Assembly (NCBI GenBank): GCA_038244055.1
Contig: JBBRTW010000006.1
Location: forward strand, 1 to 41,771
Source of the DNA: DASPKW01 sp038244055
Lineage (GTDB): Bacteria > Planctomycetota > Phycisphaerae > Tepidisphaerales > Tepidisphaeraceae
Length of the DNA: 41,771 nt
Direction: 5' to 3'
Within the stretch, counting starts at the first letter, position 1. Every line of letters begins with the position of its first letter. Under the pieces are notes generated by a model that was not told where the DNA came from, searched no databases, and saw only the letters and a program-made list of their open reading frames with translations. Of this stretch, positions 23,216-31,218 are shown one piece after another. The position numbers and the translations under genes are program-made.

Positions 23216-23860
23216 ATGGGTGTCGACTACAAAAAACAATATCGCCCCGACGAACTCGAACCGTTCTTTCCCAACGAAATCATCAAGATGACCGCGGTCG
23301 TGCTCTGCACCCTCGGCGTCATCATGTTTTTCGCCATCCTGCCAGTCCTGCTGGACGCGGCCGGATTTCACGGCCTGATCCACGAAGAGGAGCCGGCCAA
23401 TCCCCGCGGGGCCACGCCCGTCGGCATCAAGCCCGAATGGTATTTCCTGGCGGTGTACCAGTACCTTCGCCTGATGCCGACGCAGTTCCTGGGCATCAGC
23501 GGCAAGACCCTGGGCGTCCTCAGCCAGGGCGTCGTGGTGACGATCCTGCTGCTGCTTCCATTCTGGTATCGCAAGAAAGCGGACCAGCGCCCGGGCCGGA
23601 TGTACCGCACGGGTGTGACCGCGGCCATCCTGGGCTTCCTGTGCCTGACCATCTGGGGCGGCTGGCCGGAACACATCGTGGGCGGCGAAGAGCACCTGGC
23701 GCCGCTGAGCGAGTACATGCAAAGCCACCCGATCATGTTCATCATGATCGGCGCGGGACTGGTGGTGTTCTACAGCTTGATCTGGCTGGAGCGGCGCACC
23801 ATTCGCCAGGTGCTGGGCGATCGACCGGGACCCGTGGAAGAGGAGGAGATACAGCCATGA
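23216..23860 (+). CDS. Cytochrome b C-terminal subunit (subunit IV-like)
   Basis: A 214-residue membrane protein equal to the second half of cytochrome b. KPEWYF at residues 72-77 contains the PEWY Qo-site motif. Hydrophobic helices lie at about 26-48, 99-117, 131-148 and 170-190; subunit IV normally has three, so the fourth may be an addition. FFPNEIIKMTAVVL and the C-terminal LIWLERRTIRQVLG flank them. Residues 58-66 (EEEPANPRG) match the loop before the PEWY region in related menaquinol reductases. It pairs with the b6-type gene 9 bp upstream. The stop overlaps the next gene by ATGA. Confidence 0.93.
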   Translation: MGVDYKKQYRPDELEPFFPNEIIKMTAVVLCTLGVIMFFAILPVLLDAAGFHGLIHEEEPANPRGATPVGIKPEWYFLAVYQYLRLMPTQFLGISGKTLGVLSQGVVVTILLLLPFWYRKKADQRPGRMYRTGVTAAILGFLCLTIWGGWPEHIVGGEEHLAPLSEYMQSHPIMFIMIGAGLVVFYSLIWLERRTIRQVLGDRPGPVEEEEIQP

Positions 23861-25182
23861 TCCGCAAACACCTCATCGCCTGCATCGTCGTGCTGGCCTG
23901 CGCCACCCGCCTTACGGCCGCCGCCGCCGCCGAACCCGACGCCTTCGCGGACAATGCCTGCGTGCAGTGCCATCGGGACCTGCCGGGCCGTTCCAGCGAG
24001 ATCGTCGATCTGGAATGGAAGCACAGCGTGCACTTTTCCGCCAAGGTGGGCTGCGAGGGTTGCCACGGCGGCAACGCTGCGGTGCGCCGGCAGCAGTTCG
24101 CCTCCGACGAACAGTTCAAGAGCGCTTCCCACCAGGAGCGCAACGCCGAATTCCTGCTGATGCGCCGCGAGGGCCAACTGGTGACCGCCGCCCGAGGCCG
24201 AAGCGTTTCCTACCTCTGCGGCAAATGCCACCAGAACATCAAGGAACACCATCTCGGCAGCCCGCACGGGGAGTTCGGCCAGCCCAACTGCCTCTATTGC
24301 CACGGGGCCGGCTCGCACCGCATCGAGCGGGCGTCGCTGGACATCATCGACACCCGTCCCCGCGCCGAGAGCGGCCGGTGCAGCCCCTGCCACCGCGCCG
24401 CCACCATGGAATCCGTGGCCCGCGTCAAGAAGCTCCTCACCGAGACCGAGGCGCGCATCAAAGCCGCCGGCGAGCAGTACAAATTTCTCGAAAACGCCGG
24501 CTATCGCAGCCTGGAACTCGAAGGCCTCAACCATCACGCCGGCGAGGCCCGCTCGCAGGTCCGGCAGATCTTCCACAGCTTCAACATGCGCGACATCGCC
24601 AAGCTCACCGCCGAGGTCGAGGCGGTGGCCGACCGCACCACCGCGGCGTACCAGCTCGTGCAGCGATTGCGGACCAGCCAGCGGCAGCAGACGGCCGTGG
24701 GGGCGTCGGCGGTGCTGTTCCTGCTCGGCTTCACGGGGCTGCTGATTTACTACAAGCACACATTTCTCGTGCACGGCGGAATGTCCGCCGCGGCCCCGCG
24801 TTCGCATCTCCATCCCGGGGGCATGGTCAGCCACCCCGCGCTGGCCGAGGAGGTTGGCATGAATCCTGCACCACCGCCGGCCGGCAAGCCGGGCGAATCG
24901 GCATCGTTTCCCCGCCTGGGAATCTGCTTCATGTTCCTGCACTTCGGAGTGGCGATCTTCTGCCTGATCTTCGGCACCCTGTTTTCCCGGGGCGGCAGCA
25001 GCGACTTGGCCGCCGTCGGGCAGCTTCTCTGCTGGCCGCTGCAGACCTTCGGGTCCGCGATCGAACACGATCACCATGCCATGTTCTGGCCGCTGATGCT
25101 CGTGAACTCCGCTCTCTGGGGACTGGCCCTGGCGGCCCTGGCCTATCCACTGGTTCGCTGGTGGTCCGGACGATCGTCGTAA
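23857..25182 (+). CDS. Membrane-anchored pentahaem c-type cytochrome
   Basis: A 441-residue protein starting at 23857 after AGGAGG. A signal peptide (LIACIVVLACATRLTAAAAA) is followed by five CXXCH sites: CVQCH (35-39), CEGCH (66-70), CGKCH (121-125), CLYCH (145-149) and CSPCH (175-179). A helical region without haems (about 185-275, rich in Glu/Arg/Lys) leads to a transmembrane helix at 281-299 (VGASAVLFLLGFTGLLIYYK), then two more hydrophobic segments near 350-371 and 412-436. As the last gene of the bc operon it is probably the complex's cytochrome c subunit, carrying electrons from the Rieske protein outward, in place of cytochrome c1/f. Confidence 0.92.
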   Translation: MIRKHLIACIVVLACATRLTAAAAAEPDAFADNACVQCHRDLPGRSSEIVDLEWKHSVHFSAKVGCEGCHGGNAAVRRQQFASDEQFKSASHQERNAEFLLMRREGQLVTAARGRSVSYLCGKCHQNIKEHHLGSPHGEFGQPNCLYCHGAGSHRIERASLDIIDTRPRAESGRCSPCHRAATMESVARVKKLLTETEARIKAAGEQYKFLENAGYRSLELEGLNHHAGEARSQVRQIFHSFNMRDIAKLTAEVEAVADRTTAAYQLVQRLRTSQRQQTAVGASAVLFLLGFTGLLIYYKHTFLVHGGMSAAAPRSHLHPGGMVSHPALAEEVGMNPAPPPAGKPGESASFPRLGICFMFLHFGVAIFCLIFGTLFSRGGSSDLAAVGQLLCWPLQTFGSAIEHDHHAMFWPLMLVNSALWGLALAALAYPLVRWWSGRSS

Positions 25183-25345
25183 ATTAGCGGCATTTCGCCT
25201 CCCGCGATTCCTCCGCAACAGCGCCGCCGCGGCAGCGATGACTCAAACAGTTGCTCTGGCCGGAGATCACGGCAGGCTGATTCGGCGGCGATTTTTTATT
25301 TAACAGACCCGGAACTTGGGGGAGAGTTTTCCAAGGAGGCAGGTT

Positions 25346-25822
25346 TTGGGCGAGGTTCTCAAAATCACGGACCAAGACGGGCGGTTTTCCCGCTTCGGTC
25401 TCATCGGCTGGTGGGATCAGGAGCGCCTTGCGCAATCCAAGGTGCTGGTGATTGGGGCGGGGGCGCTGGGCAATGAGATTTTGAAGAACCTGGCGCTTCT
25501 AGGCGTGGGAAATGTCTTTGTGGCGGATCTGGACCGGATCGAGAACTCGAATCTCTCCCGGTCAGTGCTGTTTCGCGAAGAAGACTGCGGGCGCGGCAAG
25601 GTGGAAGTCGCAGTGCAGCGGATGCGCGAGATTTATCGCGGCACCAAGGCCACGGCATGGCGCGGCAATGTCGTCTACGATCTGGGCCTGGGGGTTTATC
25701 GGTGGGCGGATGTGGTGATAGGCGGCCTGGATAACCGCGAGGCGCGGGTCGCGATCAATCAGTCCGCAGCGCGGGCCGGGCGGGTTTGGATCGATGGGGC
25801 GATCGAGCGGCTCGAAGGTTGA
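25346..25822 (+). pseudogene. ThiF/E1-like adenylyltransferase, truncated
   Basis: The frame starts at TTG (25346) six bases after AAGGAGG, so the 5' end looks genuine. It encodes about 158 residues of a ThiF/MoeB/E1-like domain: VLVIGAGALGNEILKNLALLGVGN (ATP-binding Rossmann), DLDRIENSNLSRSVLF (with the conserved Asn and Arg), CGRGKVEVA, DVVIGGLDNREARVAIN and VWIDGAIERLEG. It stops just where the CxxC zinc site and catalytic cysteine region would follow. The next bases read, in a different frame, as a protease fragment. It cannot activate a ubiquitin-like partner completely. Remnant of a larger gene. Confidence 0.75.
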
Positions 25823-25839
25823 TCGATCAATCGCGGTCG

Positions 25840-26159
25840 CAGGGAAGGGTGGTATGGCTGGCACCGGGGGGAGTCGATCTGGCGATTGTTTCCGCGCCGT
25901 GCGTCAGCGGCGCGGTCCGCACGACGGCCTGGCCGGCGACGCGGCCTTCAATCATCGGCGACCCGGTCTTTGCCATCGGCAATCCGCAGCAGTGGGGTTG
26001 GACCCAGGCGCAGGGATTTGTCTCGCAGTTTCGCACGCTGGCGGTGGGCGGGCGCGACATCGGCGTCATCCGGAGCAGCGCGCCGATCAACCCGGGAAAC
26101 AGCGGCGGCGGGCTTTATGACCGCGACGGTTTTCTCATCGGCGTCAATACCTGGGTCAA
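25840..26159 (+). pseudogene. Fragment of a trypsin-like (HtrA-type) serine protease
   Basis: A second frame, offset from the ThiF piece, reads RVVWLAPGGVDLAIVSAP, DPVFAIGNPQQWGWTQAQG, RSSAPINPGNSGGGLYDRDG and IGVNTW. GNSGGGL holds the catalytic Ser and VDLAI the catalytic Asp region of S1C-type proteases. The N-terminal part with the catalytic His is missing, as is everything after GVNTWV. No start codon with a ribosome site precedes it. It is an internal piece of a protease gene, joined to ThiF upstream and to a zinc-ribbon piece downstream. Confidence 0.75.
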
Positions 26160-26270
26160 TGCATCTGTCCGAATTGCTCCGGAGGAATGCGTCTCAGGCA
26201 ACGCCCCGCGGCCGGGGCGAGACTTCGCTGTCCACACTGCCAGACGATCGTCGAGGCGCCCGCATTGTGA
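26160..26270 (+). pseudogene. Zinc-ribbon fragment
   Basis: In a third frame, ICPNCSGGMRLRQR, then ARLRCPHCQTIVEAPAL and a stop at 26268-26270: a two-CxxC zinc ribbon of the MJ0042 kind that typically opens planctomycetal membrane or secreted proteins. It has no start of its own. It lies directly at the end of the protease fragment, so the three remnants run end to end. The rest of the gene is absent, and 26271-26462 holds nothing recognisable. Confidence 0.55.
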
Positions 26271-26462
26271 CAACCGCCAGCGTCCAATCCGCCGCCGATG
26301 GAAGTCCGCGCGATGGACGCGGCGATCTCACGTTGACGCCCTCCATGCGCAGCCATCAGTAGTTTGCTGTAGTTCATTTTCATTCTGTAGGTTCTGTCGT
26401 ATCAATCACCGCCCGAGGAGATCTTTGATTTTGCCAGTACACTTTCCTTCGTCTGCGCCGCG

Positions 26463-27122
26463 TTGCTAATCGTTCACCTTTGGCTCGCTGATTCACATCG
26501 CGATCTGCTTTCACTCCTGCCCGTTTGGCCGAGCGTTTCGCTTTGTGCCGCGTTGATCGCCCACCACCGGGCCAAGGCACACCGTCTTGCGAAAAGACCA
26601 TCGCGGGCCGCGCTGGTCTGTGCGTTGCTGCAATTCGTACTTGCCGGCGTTTTTGTAATGTCCTCGATTGCATCGTCGACGAGTCGCGGGCGCGGCGAGC
26701 CGGCAGGGCCTTTGCATTGCCAGCGCCAGATGAGAGAAGCCTGGGAAGCGATGTGCGATTATGCCCGTCAAAATAGCGGGGCCTATCCACCCAACCTGGA
26801 AGTGCTGGTTGCAAGAGGGTTGAAAACTCAGTTGCTGATTTGTCCCGAAAGCCGCGATCTCCCCGCCACCGGCCCATCCACGCAACAGGCGATTCAAAGT
26901 TTGAGTGATCCCAGCCACTGTTCCTACATCTATGTCGCCAACGGCCTGGATACCTCGGCTGGAGCGGAGTATGTGATCATGTACGAACGGTCAGGCCATA
27001 AGGGCGGAATCAATATTCTCTATGGGGACGGCCATGTGGACATGATGAAATGGTCCGATGCAATGTGGGTCTTGGTGGAACTCCAGACCGGCCACAATCC
27101 GCCCCGCGCGCGGGTGAATTAG
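26463..27122 (+). CDS. Membrane protein with H-x9-DG tail, no prepilin leader
   Basis: A 219-residue frame with a TTG start. The first 70 residues are hydrophobic in two segments (WPSVSLCAALIAHH; ALVCALLQFVLAGVFVMSSIA). The soluble part ends with HKGGINILYGDGHVD, the same H-x9-DG signature as in the prepilin-like gene at 6753-7592, preceded by YVANGLDTSAGAEYVIMYE. No prepilin FTLxE leader is present. The frame is open further upstream to 26391 with hydrophobic residues (FDFASTLSFVCAAL) but no usual start codon, so the 5' end may have been lost with the debris upstream. Function unknown. Confidence 0.6.
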   Translation: MLIVHLWLADSHRDLLSLLPVWPSVSLCAALIAHHRAKAHRLAKRPSRAALVCALLQFVLAGVFVMSSIASSTSRGRGEPAGPLHCQRQMREAWEAMCDYARQNSGAYPPNLEVLVARGLKTQLLICPESRDLPATGPSTQQAIQSLSDPSHCSYIYVANGLDTSAGAEYVIMYERSGHKGGINILYGDGHVDMMKWSDAMWVLVELQTGHNPPRARVN

Positions 27123-27203
27123 CCTAATTCCGAGTGGCTTGGCCGCGAATTCTATTCCAGTCGCAGAGCCGCTGAAGAGTTCATAACGGCGCATTCACCT
27201 GCA

Positions 27204-28370
27204 TCACAGCGCATTCGGCGGCAGCGGCCGGGGATCCGATGGCTTCTTACCGGCCGAGACATTGTCGAGCCAGTCATCGAGTTGCTTGAGATGAGCGGCG
27301 TCGAAGAGCCACGCGTGCCCTTTGCCTTCGACGTAGTGGACCATCAGCGGCACACCGGCCGAGAGCCACTTGGGCTTGGCGGCTTTCCAGATTTGCGAGC
27401 CGGCATCGGCCTGGCCGACCAGGGCGAAGATGGGTGTGGCCTTGGCCAGGTCCCCTTCGGGCAGGGGGATGATATCGAGCTGGCCATGGGCGTACTTGGT
27501 CATGTCGATCGGGTAGGCGGCGTCGAGGATCAGGCCGGAGAAGGCATCGGGGGTCTTCTGCCAGGCGGTGAGCGCGGCCTGTCCACCGGCGCTGAAACCC
27601 ATGAGCATCGGCTTGGCGGCGTCGATCTCCTTGTGAGTCGCCACATCCGCCAGGGTTGGCCCAAGCAGGCGGTCGAGTTCATCCTCGCGCCAGCCCATGA
27701 ACTGCTTGCGGGTGACCACCAGCAGGGCATACCCGCGCCCGGCCAGGTCGGGGGAGAGATCCTCCACCACTTTGTTCATCGAGCCGCCCGCGGGATGGAG
27801 CCAGATAATCAGCTTGGCGGGCTTGTCGGGCTTGGCATCGGCCGCGATGCGCAGGCGATAGCGGAAGCCGCCCTCGGGGAAGGCCTCGATGGATTTGATC
27901 CCCTTGATCTCCGTCCCTTTCTCATAAGGCGCGGCCAATTCGATCTCGCGGGCTTGCTTGATCGCCTTGTCGAAGCGCGGGTCCGCGCGGAGATTGGTTA
28001 AATCCTCATCCTCCTTCATGTGGGCCGGCTCGGCGTAGCCACGATCCATCGCCTGATTCAGCGCAGCGAAAGCTTCATCGGTCTTCTTTTGCCGGGCCAG
28101 GGCGCAGGCGAGGTTGTAATACGGCTCGGGGGATCGCGGGAAGAAGGCCATCTGCCGCCGTGTGATCTCGGCGACGGCCGGCCAATCCTGCTTCTGGATG
28201 AGGGACATCATCTCCGCCTCGAGACGGGCGTAGCGGCGCAGCTCGGCGGGCGTGGGAGGGGGGGCGGGGGCGGCGGGTTTGGTGGTCGGCGCGGTGGCAG
28301 GGGGGGCGGCCGGGGCGGCGAGTGGTAGGAGGGCGAATAATGCGAGGATGAAGGAATGGGAACGGGGCAT
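27204..28370 (-). CDS. Secreted alpha/beta hydrolase (esterase-like) with N-terminal TPR-like region
   Basis: A 388-residue exported enzyme. Signal peptide MPRSHSFILALFALLPLAAPA is followed by an Ala/Pro/Thr linker and a helical TPR-like segment (residues about 65-130: PEPYYNLACALARQKKTDEAF). The hydrolase domain spans about 175-370: LIIWLHPAGGS is the oxyanion-hole strand, LMGFSAGGQAAL holds the nucleophile Ser (G-x-S-x-G), FALVGQADAGS precedes the acidic residue, and VEGKGHAWLFD holds the catalytic His. This resembles PHB-depolymerase/feruloyl-esterase-like proteins of Planctomycetota; substrate unknown. The sequence is stand-alone, transcribed toward the debris region. Confidence 0.88.
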   Translation of the reverse strand: MPRSHSFILALFALLPLAAPAAPPATAPTTKPAAPAPPPTPAELRRYARLEAEMMSLIQKQDWPAVAEITRRQMAFFPRSPEPYYNLACALARQKKTDEAFAALNQAMDRGYAEPAHMKEDEDLTNLRADPRFDKAIKQAREIELAAPYEKGTEIKGIKSIEAFPEGGFRYRLRIAADAKPDKPAKLIIWLHPAGGSMNKVVEDLSPDLAGRGYALLVVTRKQFMGWREDELDRLLGPTLADVATHKEIDAAKPMLMGFSAGGQAALTAWQKTPDAFSGLILDAAYPIDMTKYAHGQLDIIPLPEGDLAKATPIFALVGQADAGSQIWKAAKPKWLSAGVPLMVHYVEGKGHAWLFDAAHLKQLDDWLDNVSAGKKPSDPRPLPPNAL

Positions 28371-28428
28371 ATGGAGAACTACGCGCGGGGGGGGCGGGAG
28401 TTGCGGGCGCGGGAGCCCTCCTAATCAT

Positions 28429-28486
28429 CACGAATGAAGAAGCGCTGCGGACGAGTCTTCATTCGTGCTCATTCGTGTTGATTCGT
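28429..28486. repeat. Hairpin and ATTCGTG decamer repeat
   Basis: CACGAATGAAGA (28429-28440) pairs perfectly with TCTTCATTCGTG (28456-28467), a 12-bp stem with a 15-nt loop. Two more copies, CTCATTCGTG and TTGATTCGT, follow at 10-nt spacing. The remainder of this 392-bp spacer (28371-28762) has no gene; a terminator lies at 28692-28721. Confidence 0.75.
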
Positions 28487-28691
28487 AAAATTTCCGCGCG
28501 ACACGTCCCAGCAGCTCGCCTACGACTTCCGCGTTATGCCGGCGCGGCGTCCCGGACGCAGGAGGGTTGTCTACTTCAAAATCGGCGGCCCATCGCAATC
28601 GGGCCGGTTCAGCTTCACCACCACTCGTATCGCGCGATTTCCTCCTCACGACGCAAAAGGAATTCGCATTGATGCGGGTTCGAAAAAGAAA

Positions 28692-28721
28692 CGACGCCAC
28701 CGATAAAAATCGGTGGCGTCG
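28692..28721 (-). terminator. Rho-independent terminator
   Basis: CGACGCCACCGAT-AAAA-ATCGGTGGCGTCG is a perfect 13-bp stem. Read on the minus strand it is followed by TTTCTTTTTCG, so it ends transcription of the glycine-rich gene whose stop lies about 40 bp upstream on that strand. Confidence 0.85.
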
Positions 28722-28762
28722 AGTGTTGTCAGATGTATAAGTCTTAACAGCGAGAAAGCGAA

Positions 28763-29353
28763 TCAGCGACGCGGGCCGAAGGAGGATCGGCCGGAACCGC
28801 CGGATCCACCCGAGCCGCCGTAGCCGCCGCCACCTCCACCGTATCCGCCGCCACCGCCGCCGTCGCCACCCCCACCGCCGCCGTAGCCTCCGCCACCGCC
28901 GCGCCCGCCGCCGTAGCCACCGCCACCGCTTCCGCCGCGACCGCCGCCATAGCCGCCGCCACCGCTTCCGCCGCGGCCGCCGCCATAACCACCGCCACCG
29001 CCGCCATAGCCGCCCCCACCGCCGCCATAGCCGCCACCCCCGCCGCCACCGCTGCTGCGTCCGCCGCCGCCGAAGGGGCCGCGGTTTCCACCGCCACCAC
29101 CGCCGCCGTAGCCGCGATCGCGGTCGCGCGTGCCGCGATTACGCGGCGGCGCATCCGGATCCATGCCCGGGGGAGGCGTGGCCGTGATGGGGCCTGAAGG
29201 ATCCTGTCCGAGGGCTTTGCGTTTGCCCAGCTCGAATAGCGACTTCAAGCGTAGATTTTTGTAAGGATTGAAAGGGCGGGGCCTTTTGGCTGCTTTGACG
29301 CCGGTCCAAAATGCCTTTCGCGCACGATGACGGCCGGGATATCCCTTTGCCAT
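28763..29353 (-). CDS. Glycine-rich protein with basic N-terminal domain
   Basis: A 196-residue protein in two parts. Residues 1-55 are basic with aromatic residues (MAKGYPGRHRARKAFWTGVK, then AAKRPRPFNPYKNLRLKSLF), which could bind nucleic acid. After a Pro-rich hinge, residues about 80-196 are nearly all Gly with regular Tyr, Arg and Ser (GGYGGG and GGRGGSGG units), an intrinsically disordered RGG/YGG-like tail. I recognise no family for the N-terminus. I start at 29353 because GGAG lies upstream; a TTG start 15 bp earlier is possible. It has its own terminator and lies just after dnaB on the same strand. Confidence 0.7.
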   Translation of the reverse strand: MAKGYPGRHRARKAFWTGVKAAKRPRPFNPYKNLRLKSLFELGKRKALGQDPSGPITATPPPGMDPDAPPRNRGTRDRDRGYGGGGGGGNRGPFGGGGRSSGGGGGGGYGGGGGGYGGGGGGYGGGRGGSGGGGYGGGRGGSGGGGYGGGRGGGGGYGGGGGGDGGGGGGYGGGGGGYGGSGGSGGSGRSSFGPRR

Positions 29354-29659
29354 GTTTCGAAGCTCCAATCGGTGCCCCTTTGGCCACCATAATTAAACAG
29401 GACTCATGTCCGGCCCACTCCCCGTGTGCCGCCAACCTGGTTCCCTCTTTCGAGCCCAGATCCACAGGGCCCGGCCGCACCATTTTCGTCTTCGTCAGAA
29501 GACATACGCCGGGGTGCAACCGTCCCGGATCAGAACCAGATATGTGATGGAGAGATATAGGCTTTTCTGATTCAGAATGCAACTACTTCACGAGTTATCG
29601 TTCATGGAATTCTCATATTCGTGTCCGATTTCCGGATTGTCAGGGGAAAATACGGCGGT
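29354..29659. other. Intergenic spacer between dnaB and the glycine-rich gene
   Basis: A 306-bp spacer. It probably carries the promoter for the glycine-rich gene and the end of the dnaB transcript, but no clear promoter, terminator hairpin or RNA element was recognised. Confidence 0.4.
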
Positions 29660-31027
29660 TCAGAAGGGGTCCGCCTGCGTCGAGAGGTTTTCGAAGCGCG
29701 TGCTCTTATTGTTGAAAGTCAGCTTGATCGCGCCGGTTGGCCCGTTGCGCTGCTTGGCGATGATGATCTCGGCGATATTGTCGGGAACGAAATCCGGCTC
29801 CTGCAGGCGGTAGTAATCCTCGCGGTGCAGGAGCATGATCACATCGGCATCCTGTTCGATGGAGCCCGATTCGCGCAGGTCGCTCATGCGCGGGCGGTGT
29901 CCATCGCGGCTTTCCGAGCCGCGATTGAGCTGCGACAGCGCGACCACCGGCACCTCCAGCTCGCGGGCGACGGCCTTGATGCCGCGCGAGATCAGCGAGA
30001 CCTGCTCCTGGCGGCTATCGATGCCCGGGGCATCCATGAGCTGCATGTAGTCGAGCATGATGAGCTTCACATCGTGCTGCATCTTGAGCCGGCGAGCCTT
30101 GGCGCGCAGATCGAGCGGCGTCAGGCCGGGGCTGTCATCCACCCAGATGGGCACCTTGGAGAGCGTGGAGACCATCTGGGCCATCTTGATGTATTCATCG
30201 TTCGACATCATGCCGCGGCGCACCTTGTGGGCGTCGATGGCCGTCAGCGAGCAGAGCATGCGCTGCACGAGCTGCTGCTTGGACATTTCCAGGGAAAAGA
30301 CGGCGCAGGGAACCATCTCGCCGGTGGTGGCGATGTTCTCGATGATGTTCATCGCGAAGCTGGTTTTGCCCATGGAAGGGCGGGCGGCGATGATGACCAT
30401 CTCCCCCTTTTGCAGGCCGTTGAGCATGTCATCGAGCTCGAAGTAGCCGGTCATCAGGCCGCGCGTGCCCTTCTCCTCGAGCATCTCGTAGACCTGGCTG
30501 GCGAGCTCGCCGATGGAGGTGAGCTGGCCGGTGATCTTTTTCTCGGCGATGGCGAAGATGCGCTTCTCGGCGTTCTCGACGACATTCTCGGCCTTGTCGT
30601 GCGGGCTGTACGCTTCGCGGAGAATGTCGTTGGAGGCGATGATGAGCTGCCGGAGCAGGGCCTTCTCGCGGACGATGCCGGCGTAATGAATTCCGTTGGC
30701 GGCGTTGGGGATGGAGCTGATGATCGCGCCGAGGTACTCGGTGCCGCCGATCTCATCGAGCTGGCCTTTTTTGATCAGCTCCTCGCGGACGATCATCGGG
30801 TCGATCGGGCGATTGGCATCGTAGAGATTGCGGAGCACGTCGAAGAGAATCTGGTGATCGACCTGGAAAAAGGAATCTCGATCCACCACCTGGACGATCT
30901 GCCCGGAGATTTCCTTGCCGATATCCAGCATCATCGAAGCCAGCACGCACATCTCGGACTCGACCGAGTGCGGCGGCAGGCGCTCGAACTGGCGCGAGAT
31001 GGAAGAGTCGATGAGCTGGGTTGTCAT
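29660..31027 (-). CDS. dnaB: Replicative DNA helicase DnaB
   Basis: A 455-residue hexameric replicative helicase. The N-terminal domain (PHSVESEMCVLASMML; GTEYLGAIISSIPNAANG) is joined by a linker to a RecA-like ATPase: Walker A AARPSMGKTSFAMNI, Walker B LIMLDYMQLMD, and the DnaB-specific LSQLNRGSESR, DLRESGSIEQDADVIMLLHRE and the C-terminal NGPTGAIKLTFNNKSTRFENL. Length and motifs are complete with no intein. It sits 342 bp downstream of rplI on the same strand, the usual rplI-dnaB order, but separated by palindromic elements. Confidence 0.98.
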   Translation of the reverse strand: MTTQLIDSSISRQFERLPPHSVESEMCVLASMMLDIGKEISGQIVQVVDRDSFFQVDHQILFDVLRNLYDANRPIDPMIVREELIKKGQLDEIGGTEYLGAIISSIPNAANGIHYAGIVREKALLRQLIIASNDILREAYSPHDKAENVVENAEKRIFAIAEKKITGQLTSIGELASQVYEMLEEKGTRGLMTGYFELDDMLNGLQKGEMVIIAARPSMGKTSFAMNIIENIATTGEMVPCAVFSLEMSKQQLVQRMLCSLTAIDAHKVRRGMMSNDEYIKMAQMVSTLSKVPIWVDDSPGLTPLDLRAKARRLKMQHDVKLIMLDYMQLMDAPGIDSRQEQVSLISRGIKAVARELEVPVVALSQLNRGSESRDGHRPRMSDLRESGSIEQDADVIMLLHREDYYRLQEPDFVPDNIAEIIIAKQRNGPTGAIKLTFNNKSTRFENLSTQADPF

Positions 31028-31218
31028 GGGCGCTGACCCTCCGTAGTCATGCTGGGCGGCCGAACTTTATCTTAACGGGAGTGGCTTTTGAGGCAACTGG
31101 ATCGGGGAGGATAGCAGGGGGGAGGCGATGGGCGTGCAGAGGGAGGCGCAGGGGACATGTTCTGCACGGGGTATCCACAGGATTTTGTGCGGCCATTGCG
31201 ACCGGCGATGGGTGGCAT

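Noticed and set aside
22660..23856. N-terminal 399-residue extension of the pentahaem cytochrome in its open frame
   Set aside because: The extension overlaps the cytochrome b genes out of frame. The start at 23857 has AGGAGG and a signal peptide.
25786..26469. A single intact 227-residue protein across the protease fragment
   Set aside because: Homology to S1C proteases covers only 25840-26159; before and after it the same frame reads random sequence, and no ribosome site is present.
28744..29154. Ala-rich 136-codon frame in the glycine-rich gene region
   Set aside because: It is an alternative frame of the GGYGGG repeat (Gly codons shifted give Ala/Val), not a gene.
29621..31036. 471-codon open frame on the plus strand opposite dnaB
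   Set aside because: Antisense reading of dnaB, rich in Asp/His/Gly as such shadows are; no domain.
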